DNA from: an uncultured Pseudomonadales bacterium
Lineage (GTDB): Bacteria; Pseudomonadota; Gammaproteobacteria; Pseudomonadales; Azotimanducaceae
DNA length: 64,000 nucleotides
Reading direction: 5' to 3'
NCBI GenBank assembly: GCA_958296295.1
Contig: OY282460.1
Span: 744,001 to 808,000, forward strand
Shown: positions 51,867 through 63,851 of the stretch, one piece after another
Numbering within the stretch: the stretch's first letter is position 1
Layout of the letters: each line of letters starts with the position of its first letter
The notes under the pieces: model-generated
Told to the model about the DNA's origin: nothing
Seen by the model: only the letters and a program-made list of their open reading frames with translations
The model's database searches: none
Position numbers and translations under genes: made by a program

Positions 51867-53610
51867 CCCTATTGTTGCATTAGGTTCGCCGATCTATAGG
51901 GCGAAAGCGGCGAGGTAGTCGTTCATCGTGGCCTCGGTCCTAGGGTCGCACATGATGGAAAGAACGGGTTTTCGCTGCGGGTGGAGGAAGCGGCCTGCGC
52001 GCAGCAGGAAGTCGTTGCGCATCGTGCGCAGCTGCTCGAAGTTCCAGAGCGGGGAGCGCTTGGCGTTGGCGCGGCGTTGCGGCGCGCGGGCGGCCATCTG
52101 GAGTTCTCTGGCGAGGTTGTGGGCGAGCATGGCGGCGAGCGCGAACAGGCGGTTGGCGGGTTCGCGGCGGGCGGGGACGTGGGACAGTCCGCACTGCGAT
52201 TTGAGTTCGGCGAACAGGGCCTCCTGGGCGCCGCGGCCGTCGTGGAACAGGGCGACGCGCCGGGCGCTCTGGCGCTTGTTGGTGACGACGGCCTTGAACT
52301 CGAAGCCGCGGGCGCGGGGTTCGAACAGGTCGAGCTGCAGAGGCCCCGGGCGGCGGATCGGCACGCGCCGGCGGATCACGACGACGCGGCGCCGGCTGGC
52401 CCAGCTGTTCGGCTTCCAGTCCGGCTCGAAGCACTCGACGTCCCGGCCGGCCTTGCGCCATCGGGTCCGGCTCTCGATCAGCCGCTTGAGCGCCGGGAAG
52501 CGCTCGAAGGGCACGGACACGGAGTAGTCGACGCGGCGCCGCTCGAACAGGCCGAGGATGTCCTCGCCGAAGAAGGCGCCGTCGGCGCGCGCCTCCAGCC
52601 GCGTTCCGGGCAGCGCGCCGCGCAGGCGGGCCAGCGTTTCGTCCATGAACTCCCGGGCTCCCGTGGAGTCGGCCACGTTGCCGGGGCGGTGCAGCACGTC
52701 CAGCACTTGGCTGGTCTGCGCCACGGTGGCGAACAGCGGCCAGTAGCTGCGCTGGCCCTTGCGCCGCGGGTTGTAGCCCGCCGCCGCGCCTTCCGCCCGC
52801 CGCCTCGTGCCCAGCACCGATCCGTCGAAGTCGACCGTCGCGCGCGCCGGGCGCAGCGCCCGCAGCCGCCCGACCACCAGTTCCCGGTTCGCCGCCCGCA
52901 CCTTGTCGACGCCGCGCCCGTCCATGCCGGCGAGCGCGCGGGAGACCGTCGACACGTCCGGCAGCCGCCGCAGGCCCACCGCGCGCCGCACCGCCTCGTC
53001 GTCGCGGTAGCGCGCCATGTCGCGCAGGCCGCGGCAGCCGAGCAGCAGGTGGACCACGAGCAGCAGCACGATGGCGTGCGGCGGATAGGCGCGCTCCGGC
53101 AGGTGCCGGAAGCACTGCCGCAGGCTCTCCTTCAGCCCCAGCCGGGCGAAAAGCCGCTGGAAGACCACCAGCCCGGCGTGCGACGTGAGGCGCTGCGCCT
53201 CGAACCGGATTTCCAGCGCCCGGTTCGCTTTTCCGCGCACGGCGTTCCTGCTAAGCTTCACTTCGGCGGCCTCCTTCGATGTTTGTTCAACAGCTTCCAT
53301 CGTACCAAGGGGGGCCGCCGCTTCCCAGATCGGCAGAACGATTCGGCATCGGTTTTCGAAAGAGCGAAAAGCGCCGTCGAAGCGGCGCCGCTTAGGCCAA
53401 CCGCCGGTGTGTTTGAGCGACACGCCGGAAAACCGCATGGGATCCAGTCGGGGCGAGTGCCGAATCGCCTTTGCCGAAGCGTCGTCGTCACGCCTTTCCT
53501 TGGCGTGCGACTACTCTTCCGCCGCCTCGTTTTCCGTTGGAGAATCCAGTTGTGACTCGCTATGCCTCCCATCCGAGGCGATAGATTGAGAATCTAATGC
53601 AACAATAGGG
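51867..53610 (-). mobile_element. Complete IS1380-family insertion sequence, 1744 bp
   Basis: It is bounded by perfect 17-bp inverted repeats starting CCCTATTGTTGCATTAG (51867-51883 and the complement of 53594-53610), with imperfect similarity continuing further in, and flanked by a 4-bp TTGA duplication as expected for IS1380. It carries one full-length transposase gene on the minus strand. Both ends and the gene are intact, so it appears recent and possibly active. Confidence 0.92.
51894..53300 (-). CDS. IS1380-family DDE transposase
   Basis: The 468-residue protein from the ATG at 53300 fits IS1380 transposases in length. The N-terminal region has the helical L-F-A-R-L-G-L-K-E-S-L-R segment. 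The DDE residues are placed in T-V-D-F-D-G-S-V-L-G (first Asp), R-A-D-G-A-F-F (second Asp) and A-Q-E-A-L-F-A-E-L-K (Glu), with N-R-L-F-A-L-A-A-M-L-A-H-N-L after the last. SD is poor; the frame is open to 53438. Confidence 0.9.
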   Translation of the reverse strand: MEAVEQTSKEAAEVKLSRNAVRGKANRALEIRFEAQRLTSHAGLVVFQRLFARLGLKESLRQCFRHLPERAYPPHAIVLLLVVHLLLGCRGLRDMARYRDDEAVRRAVGLRRLPDVSTVSRALAGMDGRGVDKVRAANRELVVGRLRALRPARATVDFDGSVLGTRRRAEGAAAGYNPRRKGQRSYWPLFATVAQTSQVLDVLHRPGNVADSTGAREFMDETLARLRGALPGTRLEARADGAFFGEDILGLFERRRVDYSVSVPFERFPALKRLIESRTRWRKAGRDVECFEPDWKPNSWASRRRVVVIRRRVPIRRPGPLQLDLFEPRARGFEFKAVVTNKRQSARRVALFHDGRGAQEALFAELKSQCGLSHVPARREPANRLFALAAMLAHNLARELQMAARAPQRRANAKRSPLWNFEQLRTMRNDFLLRAGRFLHPQRKPVLSIMCDPRTEATMNDYLAAFAL

Positions 53611-53614
53611 TTGA
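53611..53614 (+). repeat. Right target-site duplication TTGA
   Basis: This is the second copy of the 4-bp target site flanking the IS1380 element. Confidence 0.85.
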
Positions 53615-54390
53615 GTGCAAAGCTGAAAGCGAACCTCAAGCAAAGAGCCGGCCGAGAAGAGCCGAGCAGGAGCGATTTCGCGCCCGGTCTTTGGACGACG
53701 GAGATGAAGTTCGACTCTGCGAGCCCGTTCATGCAAGCGGTAGGTTTCGAACATCCGCTCGTCACTCGCCTTATCACAGAAATGTTCGTTCGGGTCAGAG
53801 AACTTACCCTTGAAAACCGCGTTCTTCGCAAAGCAAGTCGACCGCCAAGACTCGGGAGACCAACACCTGACAGTCATCTCCCTTGGGTCATTCTTGGACT
53901 CAGGCGCTACCCAGATCGCTACGACGCTTGGCTAGAGCACATACGCACAGCCGTCGCAGACTTCCGCGACATTCGCGTGAAGACCCGCGAGGACGACAGG
54001 CACAAGTATCTGGTTGCGGTCTTCGACGGTGGTATGGAGGTGCCTTCTTGGGCCATGTCCGACGGTACATTGCGACTGTTGGCGTTGACGATCATTGCGT
54101 ACTTGCCAGAGTATGGACGCGCCTACCTCATCGAGGAGCCAGAGAACGGCGTTCATCCGCTGGCCGTTGAGGCAGTCTATCGATCTCTTTCGTCCGCCTA
54201 CGGCTCGCAGGTGCTGATCGCCACGCACTCGCCTGTGCTCTTGGCCTGTACCGAGCCCAAGGAACTGTTGTGTTTCTCGAAGCGAGACGGCGAAACACAG
54301 ATCATTCGTGGCGACGAACATCCCCTTCTGGCTCACTGGCAAAGCGCCGCTGACGTCGACCTACTGTTTGCCTCGGATGTCCTAGGATAG
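53611..54390 (+). pseudogene. 3' part of the interrupted AAA_21-type ATPase gene
   Basis: Starting at the right TTGA, the frame resumes L-S-A-K-L-K-A-N-L-K and runs to a normal stop. It contains the ABC-like signature region M-S-D-G-T-L-R-L-L-A-L, Walker B Y-L-I-E-E-P-E-N-G-V-H-P and the switch A-T-H-S-P-V-L-L, all as in AAA_21/OLD-like ATPases. No secondary mutation is evident. The coding end is 7 bp before the DUF4276-like gene. Confidence 0.85.
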
Positions 54391-54397
54391 TGCAGGC

Positions 54398-55018
54398 ATG
54401 AAAGACCTCTTTGTGCTCGTCGCCGACCAAGATATGGCTGAAACAGTAAAGGCCCTACTTCGGCGACGGGAGAGCCTTGGCATTCGGAGTACCCGGCACA
54501 CGGTTGAGAAGCACATACAGCACGACCCCGGCTGCCGTACCGACGCTTCTCGAAGACTACGACCCTATTTGCGTCAGTATTGCAGGGCAATTGTCGTGCT
54601 CGACAAGAAAGGCTGTGGCCGAGAAAGTGCCTCCCGAGAGGACATTCAGCACGAAATCGAACGGGACCTGGCGACCGACGGGTGGAGTGATCGAGCGAAA
54701 GCGATTGTTATTGATCCCGAGCTGGAGGCGTGGGTCTGGTCGGGGTCCCCACACGTCGCAAAGGTTTTGGGATGGTCGAAAGGATACGAAGATCTGAAGG
54801 CTTGGCTTGTAGACCGTGATCTATGGTCGGCTAGCAGCGCCAAGCCATCGGAACCGAAGGCCGTTATGAGGGCCGTGCTGCGTGAGACGAGAAGACCACC
54901 GTCGGCGGCCCTGTTCGGCCAAATGGCCCAACGGGTGACTTTGCGCCGCTGCCAGTGTCCCGCGTTTGCGGAGCTCAAGCAAACCCTACAGCACTGGTTC
55001 GGCGAGGAAGCGGTGTGA
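54398..55018 (+). CDS. DUF4276/Toprim-like partner protein of the AAA ATPase
   Basis: The 206-residue protein has the strand pattern of compact Toprim-like DUF4276 proteins: L-F-V-L-V-A-D-Q-D-M-A-E at the start, A-I-V-V-L-D-K-K-G-C-G with D69, and A-I-V-I-D-P-E-L-E-A-W (D106, E108, E110), where E-x-E-A-W is the family hallmark. The first-strand glutamate seen in many Toprims is Asp here. It lies 7 bp after the ATPase gene, so the two form an OLD-like split pair; I recall a similar ATPase plus small-protein pair as MAD3-MAD4 in the methylation-associated defence system. The IS upstream probably silences or alters its expression. Confidence 0.65.
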   Translation: MKDLFVLVADQDMAETVKALLRRRESLGIRSTRHTVEKHIQHDPGCRTDASRRLRPYLRQYCRAIVVLDKKGCGRESASREDIQHEIERDLATDGWSDRAKAIVIDPELEAWVWSGSPHVAKVLGWSKGYEDLKAWLVDRDLWSASSAKPSEPKAVMRAVLRETRRPPSAALFGQMAQRVTLRRCQCPAFAELKQTLQHWFGEEAV

Positions 55019-55143
55019 GGCGAGTGCTGCCGGCAGTTCGGACGATTAGCCGGGTTCACGGCTCTGCGCCTCAAGAACTGCCAAAAGCCAGCGTTCGGCG
55101 CAGCCAATGGCGAGAGCGCAAAACCGCCTGGCGACGGTAACCG

Positions 55144-57045
55144 TCACTCCACTTCGATCACCAGCGCGGCGCGCGGGCGCAGTTCGATGGGCGCGGCGAG
55201 GTCGTAGACGCCGCCTCGAATCACATCCACGCCGCGCGTGGCGTCGCCCAGAGACTCGGCGAAACGCGCGGTGTCCAGGGTGACGGGTTGGGTGTTTTTG
55301 TTCAACACGACCATCACCACGTCTTCGGCCAAAGACCGGAAATAGACGTAGACGCCGTCCCTTGGCAAGAAGTGCTTCAGATCGCCCTTGTGAATCGCCG
55401 GCTCGGTTTTGCGCCAAGTAAAGAGGGTCCGCACCAATGTTTGCGCTTGCTTCTGCGCGTCCGTCAGTCCGCGCCCGGAGACGGCGTCCACGGCATCCCC
55501 CGGCCAGCCGCCCGGAAAGTCGCTGCGAATGTAGCCGTGGCCTGCTTCGTCGTGCGAGCCGAGTATTTCCGTCGCGTAGTAGATTTGCGGCACGCCGCGC
55601 ATGGTGGCGAGGTAGGCCATCGCCAACTCGAACAGCGCTTCGTCTTCGCCAAGTTGCCAGAAGATACGCGGGGTGTCGTGGTTGTCGCCGAAGATCAGAA
55701 GATCGTGCGGGCTCGGGTATAGCACGTCGTTCACCAGTGCTTCGTACAGCGTGATCAATCCGCTTGACCACTGCTCTTCGTCCACCAAAGCCGGGGCGAG
55801 TTTGATTTGCAGGGGAAAGTCCATCGCGTGCGTCAAGTGGGATTCGTAGCCGTCGTGTTTGCGTGGGCCGCGCTGCCAATAGGCGGCGACCAGTGGATTG
55901 TTGGTCCATTCCTCGCCGACGACGGAAAAACGCGGGTATTCGCGCATGACCCGACGCGTCCACTCGGCCATGAAGGCTTTACCGCCGTAGGGGTAGGTGT
56001 CCATGCGCACCCCGTGCAGACCGAGCGTCTCGATCCACCAAATGGCGTTTTGGATCAGGTACTCCGCCATCAGCGGGTTTTGCTGGTTGAGATCCGGCAT
56101 GTCCGGCACGAACCAGCCGTCGTAAAGGCCGCGCCGATCCACTTCGGCCGCGTAGGGATCCAAACTCACGGTCTTGGCGTGGTTGGTTTGGACATAGCTT
56201 GACCAGCTCTCGCCCCTTTCCAACCAGGCCGCAAGTTCCTGGCGCGAAGGCGCGCTGGCGTTGACCCAGTCTTCGCTGGGCGGATCCCGCATCCACCAAT
56301 GGTGCAGGCCGCAGTGGTTCACGATCACGTCCATGATCAGGCCGACGCCGCGATCCCGCGCCGCGTTCGCCAGCGCGATGAAGTCCTCGTTGCCGCCAAA
56401 GCGCGGGTCTACGCGATAGAAGTCCGTCGTGGCGTAACCGTGGTAGGAATGCTTCGGCATCGCGTTCTCCAGCACGGGGTTCACCCAAATCGAAGTGAAG
56501 CCGAGCGAAGCGATGTAGTCGAGCCGTTCCGTGACGCCTTTGAGATCGCCGCCGTGGCGGGTGAGGGGGAGGCTGCGATCCAAGCGATCGCCCAAGCCGC
56601 CGGCGTCGTCGTTGCCCGGGTCGCCGTTGGCGAACCGATCCGGCGTGATGAGATACATCGCGTCGGCGGACGTGAACCCTTGCGCTCGGGCGAGCTCCGG
56701 GTCCCGGCGTTCGATCCGGTAGGGATGGACGAGCCGCTCGCCACCGCCGGTGAACACGATGTCGAACGTGCCGGGGGTTGCTTGCGGGTCTAGCCGCAAG
56801 GTCACGAACAGGTAGTTCGGGTTGCCGGTGGTGGCCGCCTCGATCACGGCGACGCCACGCTTGTCCACCGATGGCGCGAGACCCCCCACGCCTTCTCCGT
56901 ACACGAGGAGCTGCACCTCGGCGCGGTCGAAGCCGGTCCACCAGTTTGGCGGCTCGACACGTTCGATCTCGGCGGCCGTAGCGCCGAGCGCCAATGCCCC
57001 CCACGTCAATGCGAGCGCCGTTCGCGCCGCCAGCTTGCCCTTCAT
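55144..57045 (-). CDS. Exported GH13 alpha-amylase-family enzyme, cyclomaltodextrinase-like
   Basis: The 633-residue protein starts at the ATG at 57045 behind GGGGGAGAAAA and has a signal peptide (about 1-24, ending A-T-A-A). An N-terminal immunoglobulin-like domain (about 25-120, P-P-N-W-W-T-G-F) matches the cyclomaltodextrinase N domain. In the catalytic barrel the nucleophile Asp is in V-R-M-D-T-Y-P-Y (about 348), the acid Glu in V-G-E-E-W (about 377) and the third Asp in G-D-N-H-D-T-P-R (about 454). It degrades cyclodextrins or maltodextrins in the periplasm. Confidence 0.92.
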   Translation of the reverse strand: MKGKLAARTALALTWGALALGATAAEIERVEPPNWWTGFDRAEVQLLVYGEGVGGLAPSVDKRGVAVIEAATTGNPNYLFVTLRLDPQATPGTFDIVFTGGGERLVHPYRIERRDPELARAQGFTSADAMYLITPDRFANGDPGNDDAGGLGDRLDRSLPLTRHGGDLKGVTERLDYIASLGFTSIWVNPVLENAMPKHSYHGYATTDFYRVDPRFGGNEDFIALANAARDRGVGLIMDVIVNHCGLHHWWMRDPPSEDWVNASAPSRQELAAWLERGESWSSYVQTNHAKTVSLDPYAAEVDRRGLYDGWFVPDMPDLNQQNPLMAEYLIQNAIWWIETLGLHGVRMDTYPYGGKAFMAEWTRRVMREYPRFSVVGEEWTNNPLVAAYWQRGPRKHDGYESHLTHAMDFPLQIKLAPALVDEEQWSSGLITLYEALVNDVLYPSPHDLLIFGDNHDTPRIFWQLGEDEALFELAMAYLATMRGVPQIYYATEILGSHDEAGHGYIRSDFPGGWPGDAVDAVSGRGLTDAQKQAQTLVRTLFTWRKTEPAIHKGDLKHFLPRDGVYVYFRSLAEDVVMVVLNKNTQPVTLDTARFAESLGDATRGVDVIRGGVYDLAAPIELRPRAALVIEVE

Positions 57046-57161
57046 TCGGTTTTCTCCCCCCTTGGAAACGTTTGGATGATACAAGCCTGCTTCGCCGAGG
57101 GCGCGGGCTTGGCCGCGGCGGGAGGCGAAGGGTGGCGGAAGCGCCCAGTCGGTACGGCAGC

Positions 57162-59021
<1,860 letters not shown>

Positions 59022-59118
59022 GCGGGTGAGTATACGCGCCGGGTGTCGGTGCGGCGTGTTCGCCAAATCCGTCGCGCTGCGAATCCGCCTTGGCGCGGTG
59101 CTGCTATAGTCGCCGAAC

Positions 59119-61689
59119 ATGACCGAGCCGGATGCGTATTTCCGCGGCAGCAGCTTGGCCGGTCTGCCGCGTGCCTTGCGCGACGATGTGCGCCTGCTCG
59201 GCAGCCTGCTAGGCCATGTGATCGCCGATCACCGCGGCGACGAATTCGTCGCCCGCATTGAAGTGATCCGCGCTTTGGCGAAACGGGCGCGGCGTGGCGG
59301 CGCCGAGGATTGGCGGCGCCTCGGCGATCAGCTGGCGGCCTTGCCCCAGGACCAGCTCACGGACTTCGCCCGCGCTTTCAATCAATTCCTCAACCTCGCC
59401 AACATCGCCGATCAACGCCAAGCGGCGCGCGCGGTGATCTGGCCGTCAACGGTGGATGCCGAGGCGCTGGCGCGCGTGCGTGTGGAACTGGTTCTCACCG
59501 CGCATCCGACGGAAGTTCTGCGGCGCACGCTCATTCAGAAATACGACGAAATCGCCGTGTTGCTGGAGGAGCGCGGGCGGCGTGCCGCAAAGGAACGGCG
59601 GCCGCTTGACGCCCGGCTCGAACGCTTGATCGCCGAGAGTTGGCACACCGACGAGATCCGCCGCGAACGTCCGTCCCCGGCGGACGAGGCGCGCTGGGGG
59701 TTCGCCGTCGTGGAGAGTTCGCTGTGGCACGCCGTGCCGGCGGCCATGCGCGAATTGGACGCCCGCAGCGGCGGCGTTCTGCCCCTTGACGTGATGCCGT
59801 TCGCGTTCGCCTCGTGGATGGGTGGCGATAGGGACGGCAACCCGCGCGTTACCGCCGCCGTCACCCGCGATGTGCTGCTGCAGGCGCGTCGGACGGCGGC
59901 CACCATGTTCATCCGCGACGTGGACGCCTTGAACGCCGCGCTCTCCATGCACGCGTGTTCGCCGGCGTTGCGCGCCGTGGCCGATGGTGCCGCCGAGCCG
60001 TATCGGGCGGTCTTGCGCGAACTGCGCGACCGCCTGGCCGCCACGAGAGAGTGGGCGGAGGCAGGCGGAGCGCCGCCTGATGAGGCCATCGTCTTGGACG
60101 ATCAGCTGATCGGCCCGCTGAAAGCGTGTTACGACTCGCTGGTGGAATGCGGGCTGGCGGCGATCGCCCGCGGCCCGCTGCTGGACGCGCTGCGCCGGGC
60201 GCGCTGCTTTGGCGTTTGTTTGGTGCGGCTCGACATTCGCCAGCACGCCGAGCGGCACACCCAAGTGCTCGACGAACTCACACGCTATTTGCTCGGCAAC
60301 CCCGCGGATGGCGGTTTTGCGTCTTGGTCAGAGGCCCGCCGCACCGCTTGGCTGCTCGAGGAGCTCGCGTCTCGCCGCCCGCTCTTTCCCGGCGCTTGGC
60401 CGCGCAGCGCGGATGCCGAGGAGGTCATCGAAACCTGCGCCGCCATCGCCGAGCGGGACGGTGCCGGCGTTGCCGCCTATGTCGTTTCGATGGCGTCCGC
60501 ACCCAGCGACGTGCTTGCCGTGGCGCTGCTGCTCAAGGAGGCCGGCGTGGCCAAGCGCCTGCCCATCGTGCCGTTGTTCGAGACGCTGGCGGACTTGGAG
60601 GGCGCCGCCCAGACCGTGGACGCGCTGCTGCGCATGCCGTGGTACCGCGACTACGTTGGCGACCGCATGGTGGTGATGATCGGCTATTCGGACTCGGCGA
60701 AGGACGCCGGGCAACTGGCCGCGGCGTGGGCCCAGTATCGCGCCCAGGAAGCGCTTGCCGCCGTGGCCGCGCGCCACGGCGTGGCGGTGACGCTCTTTCA
60801 CGGCCGCGGCGGCGCGGTGGGACGCGGCGGCGGCCCCTCAGCGCAAGCCATCGCCTCGCAACCGCCCGGCACGGTGGCCGGCACCATCCGGGTGACCGAG
60901 CAGGGCGAGATGATCCGTTTCAAACTCGGCACTCCGGCCATCGCCAAGGCGACGCTCAGCCACTATCTCACCGCCACGTTGGCCGCCACCGTGAACCCGG
61001 CGCCGGCCCCGGACGCCGCGCTGCGCCAGCACATGACGCGGCTTGCCGGGGCGGCGCTTGCAAGTTATCGACGCTGCGTGCGCGCCCCGGCGTTCGTGGA
61101 CTTCTTCGCCGCCATCACACCGTCGACGGAGCTCGCGGCGCTGGCGCTTGGCAGCCGCCCGGCCCGCCGCCGACAAACGCGGGACCTGGACGGGTTGCGG
61201 GCCATCCCGTGGGTGTTCGCGTGGACGCAGATCCGCTTGATGCTGCCGGCGTGGCTTGGCACCGAGCGCGCTTTCGCCGTGCTCGCCGACGATCCCGCCG
61301 TGTATCGGCGCTTGCGCCGCTGGCCGTTCTTCGCGATGCAGGCGGACATGCTGGAGATGGTGGTGGCCAAGGCGGACGCCACGTTGGTGGCCTACTACGC
61401 CCGCCGGCTGGCGACGCCGGCGGAGCAGCGCATGGCGGAGCGCCTGCTGGCGCGGCTGCGGAAACTGCGACGCGACATCCTGCGGCTCACCGGCGGCGCG
61501 GAACTCCTCGCGCACGCACGGTCCGTGCGCGATTCGATCACCGTGCGCAACACCTATTTGGACCCCCTCCATCTGCTGCAGGTGGAGCTGCTCGCCCGCC
61601 GCCGCGCCGGCAACGAATCGCAAGCCGTTAGCCAAGCCCTGAAAGTGACCATGGCCGGCATAGCCAGCGGCCTGCGGAACACGGGCTGA
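59119..61689 (+). CDS. ppc: Phosphoenolpyruvate carboxylase
   Basis: The 856-residue protein (883 in E. coli) has the catalytic histidine H129 in L-T-A-H-P-T-E-V, the second signature [14 protein letters not shown] (around 560) and a C-terminal R-N-T. It carboxylates phosphoenolpyruvate to oxaloacetate. The allosteric C-terminal region is complete; the slightly shorter length comes from internal loops. Confidence 0.96.
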   Translation: MTEPDAYFRGSSLAGLPRALRDDVRLLGSLLGHVIADHRGDEFVARIEVIRALAKRARRGGAEDWRRLGDQLAALPQDQLTDFARAFNQFLNLANIADQRQAARAVIWPSTVDAEALARVRVELVLTAHPTEVLRRTLIQKYDEIAVLLEERGRRAAKERRPLDARLERLIAESWHTDEIRRERPSPADEARWGFAVVESSLWHAVPAAMRELDARSGGVLPLDVMPFAFASWMGGDRDGNPRVTAAVTRDVLLQARRTAATMFIRDVDALNAALSMHACSPALRAVADGAAEPYRAVLRELRDRLAATREWAEAGGAPPDEAIVLDDQLIGPLKACYDSLVECGLAAIARGPLLDALRRARCFGVCLVRLDIRQHAERHTQVLDELTRYLLGNPADGGFASWSEARRTAWLLEELASRRPLFPGAWPRSADAEEVIETCAAIAERDGAGVAAYVVSMASAPSDVLAVALLLKEAGVAKRLPIVPLFETLADLEGAAQTVDALLRMPWYRDYVGDRMVVMIGYSDSAKDAGQLAAAWAQYRAQEALAAVAARHGVAVTLFHGRGGAVGRGGGPSAQAIASQPPGTVAGTIRVTEQGEMIRFKLGTPAIAKATLSHYLTATLAATVNPAPAPDAALRQHMTRLAGAALASYRRCVRAPAFVDFFAAITPSTELAALALGSRPARRRQTRDLDGLRAIPWVFAWTQIRLMLPAWLGTERAFAVLADDPAVYRRLRRWPFFAMQADMLEMVVAKADATLVAYYARRLATPAEQRMAERLLARLRKLRRDILRLTGGAELLAHARSVRDSITVRNTYLDPLHLLQVELLARRRAGNESQAVSQALKVTMAGIASGLRNTG

Positions 61690-61742
61690 CGTGGGCGGCG
61701 TTTGGACAAACGGGACGGGCCATCCCGGCTACCGGTGCCGTC

Positions 61743-63771
61743 ATGCGTGAGATCAAGACCTTGGTGCGCGGCTGGATCCGTTTTTGGACCCAACCCGCCG
61801 CGTTGCCACTGGTTCTCCTGCTGGCAGCCCTGTCAACGGTGTTCGCGTTCGGCAACGACCGGGGCGTCTTTTACCGCGAAGGACACCATGACTGGCTGAC
61901 GTCGCAGAACTTGGCGCAGGCCGTGAACCTGTCTCCGGAACACAATTTTCTGCTGTTCATTTCCCGGACATTGGATGCGGACGGCGCGCCTTCTTACCTC
62001 ACCTACGCTCGTTGGCCGGTAGGCAGCCACGCGCTGGTCAAGCTGGCTACCCTGCCTTTCGACGGCAACCTGTCGGCGCAACTTTACGCAACTCGGATTG
62101 TGATGCTGCCTTTTCGCCGGCAGCGCCGTCCTTAGCCTCTCTGCCTTGGTCCGAGTCACAAGGGATGGCTGGATCGGATTGACCGCAACGCTGCTGGCTT
62201 TTTCTTCCTACTACGCTCTTTACTATAGCGACGCCTTCGCCCCCGACGCGGTTCCGGCCCTTTTCGGCATGATGCTGACGTTTCACGGCATGGTCGTTTT
62301 CGTTCAAGAGGGCCGTTTTCGACAGCTGCTGGTCAAGTCGTGCGTGGCGTTGCTGCTTTGCTGGCCGGTTTACGCGCTGCTGCTGCCATTTGTCGTATTG
62401 GGCATGGCGAGCGAACTGGTCAAGTTGCGCGCCGGCAAACCTGTCCCTTGGAGTCTGGCAAATTGGCTCAAGCGCTATGTGAAGGCGATGTTGTTTAGCC
62501 GCTACCTGACGCTGGGCGTCGTCACGCTGCTCTTCGGCGTGGCCGTGCTTTCCTTCAACTTGGCGACCGAATACCGTGCGTTTGGCGGAGAGATTCCGCT
62601 AACTGAGCTGCCCACGGTGGAGTCCATGAAGTTCCGCCTCGGAGCGAGTCCTAGCTGGGACAAGAGTGTCGGAGAGGTTCTGGGATGGGGGAACTTCTTG
62701 GAGCAAGAGTTCTCCGACATCACCAGAGCCACGCTGCCGTTCGTGGCAAGCCCTTTTGACCGCTACAAGAGCAGCGTCCTCGGCGTGGTCGTGGGGGCAT
62801 TGGCTGTGGGAGTCGCCTGTCTGGGGTTGGCTTTCGTCCGCGCTGCCAGCAAGTTGCCACTGGCGGCGTTGGTGCTTGCGGGTTTCTGCTGGGCGTTGCC
62901 GCTGCGGCGCTCCGCCGTGTTCCACGACTTCCAAGCATTGTTTTACATAGGTGTTCCTTTGACGACTTTCTCTGTGATTCTGCTCTACATACGAAAGTTG
63001 TCTAGCGACCAGTTCGTCTCCGCCTTCAGCGTAGCCGCTCTGCTCCTGTTCGTTCTTTCGAGCGCTAAGATGGCCGGTGTTGGACATGACCCCAACCAAG
63101 CGTTGATAGAGGATGAGACGATGCGGGACTTTGAGGCCATACGCAGCATAGTGAACGACGGCGTTGTCCTCGTCCCAGTGGGACAGTTCGATCGGGAGAT
63201 TGGTGCGACGACAATGGTGTTGAGCTACCTTCTTGCGGGAAGTACCATCGAATTCGACATTTCCGAAGGTGACGAATTGCCCCACAGGAACCTGCACCTG
63301 CATCCAATCCATAGTCGAGACAGGAGGCCCCTTTTGGACTACTTTGTTTCGACCCAACGCGAAGAGAGCACCGCTTTGCTTACGCCGGACAACCGGCGGT
63401 TCTTCTTGTACGACCGGGCGCTTTACGATAGGCAGTACGATGAACAATCTCTCGGCACTCCGATCATTGCGTCTGATTGGGATGTGTACTTAAGAGACGG
63501 CAGTTTGGCGTACGTCAGTGCAGGGTGCGCCCACATGGATGACAGGTTCTTTCTGCATGTGTTCCCCTCTGACGCAAGTGATCTGCCGGATAAGCAGTAC
63601 GAGTTTGAGCATTTGGACTTTCTATTCGCCGATCATGCCATGCTAAGGAGTGGGAACAAGTGCGTGGCGGTGCGCGAGCTCCCAGAGTACGCCATTAGTT
63701 CGCTTCGAACCGGGCAGTATGTCCCGGGCGAAGGTCGAATCTGGGAGGCCGAGGTGGATCTTCGCGAGTAG
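61743..63771 (+). pseudogene. Frameshifted polytopic membrane protein (glycosyltransferase-like)
   Basis: The first frame (61743-62135, 130 codons) opens with a hydrophobic helix, then H-H-D-W-L-T-S-Q-N-L-A-Q-A, and derails into R-R-Q-R-R-P and a stop. The next frame continues seamlessly from about 62110 as L-F-A-G-S-A-V-L-S-L and runs to 63771 with about eight hydrophobic helices and a ~250-residue soluble C-terminus. A single extra base in GCTGCCTTTTCGCC (62105-62118) explains it. Restored, it would be about 675 residues, with the layout of ArnT/PMT-like glycosyltransferases. The last kilobase is less GC-rich. A sequencing error is possible. Confidence 0.65.
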
Positions 63772-63851
63772 GACGGGTTCACTAGAATGGTGCGGCGTGG
63801 GGCGCGAACGGCATGCGCTGTTCTGGGGGTGCCGGACGGAGGTGCCGGGAG

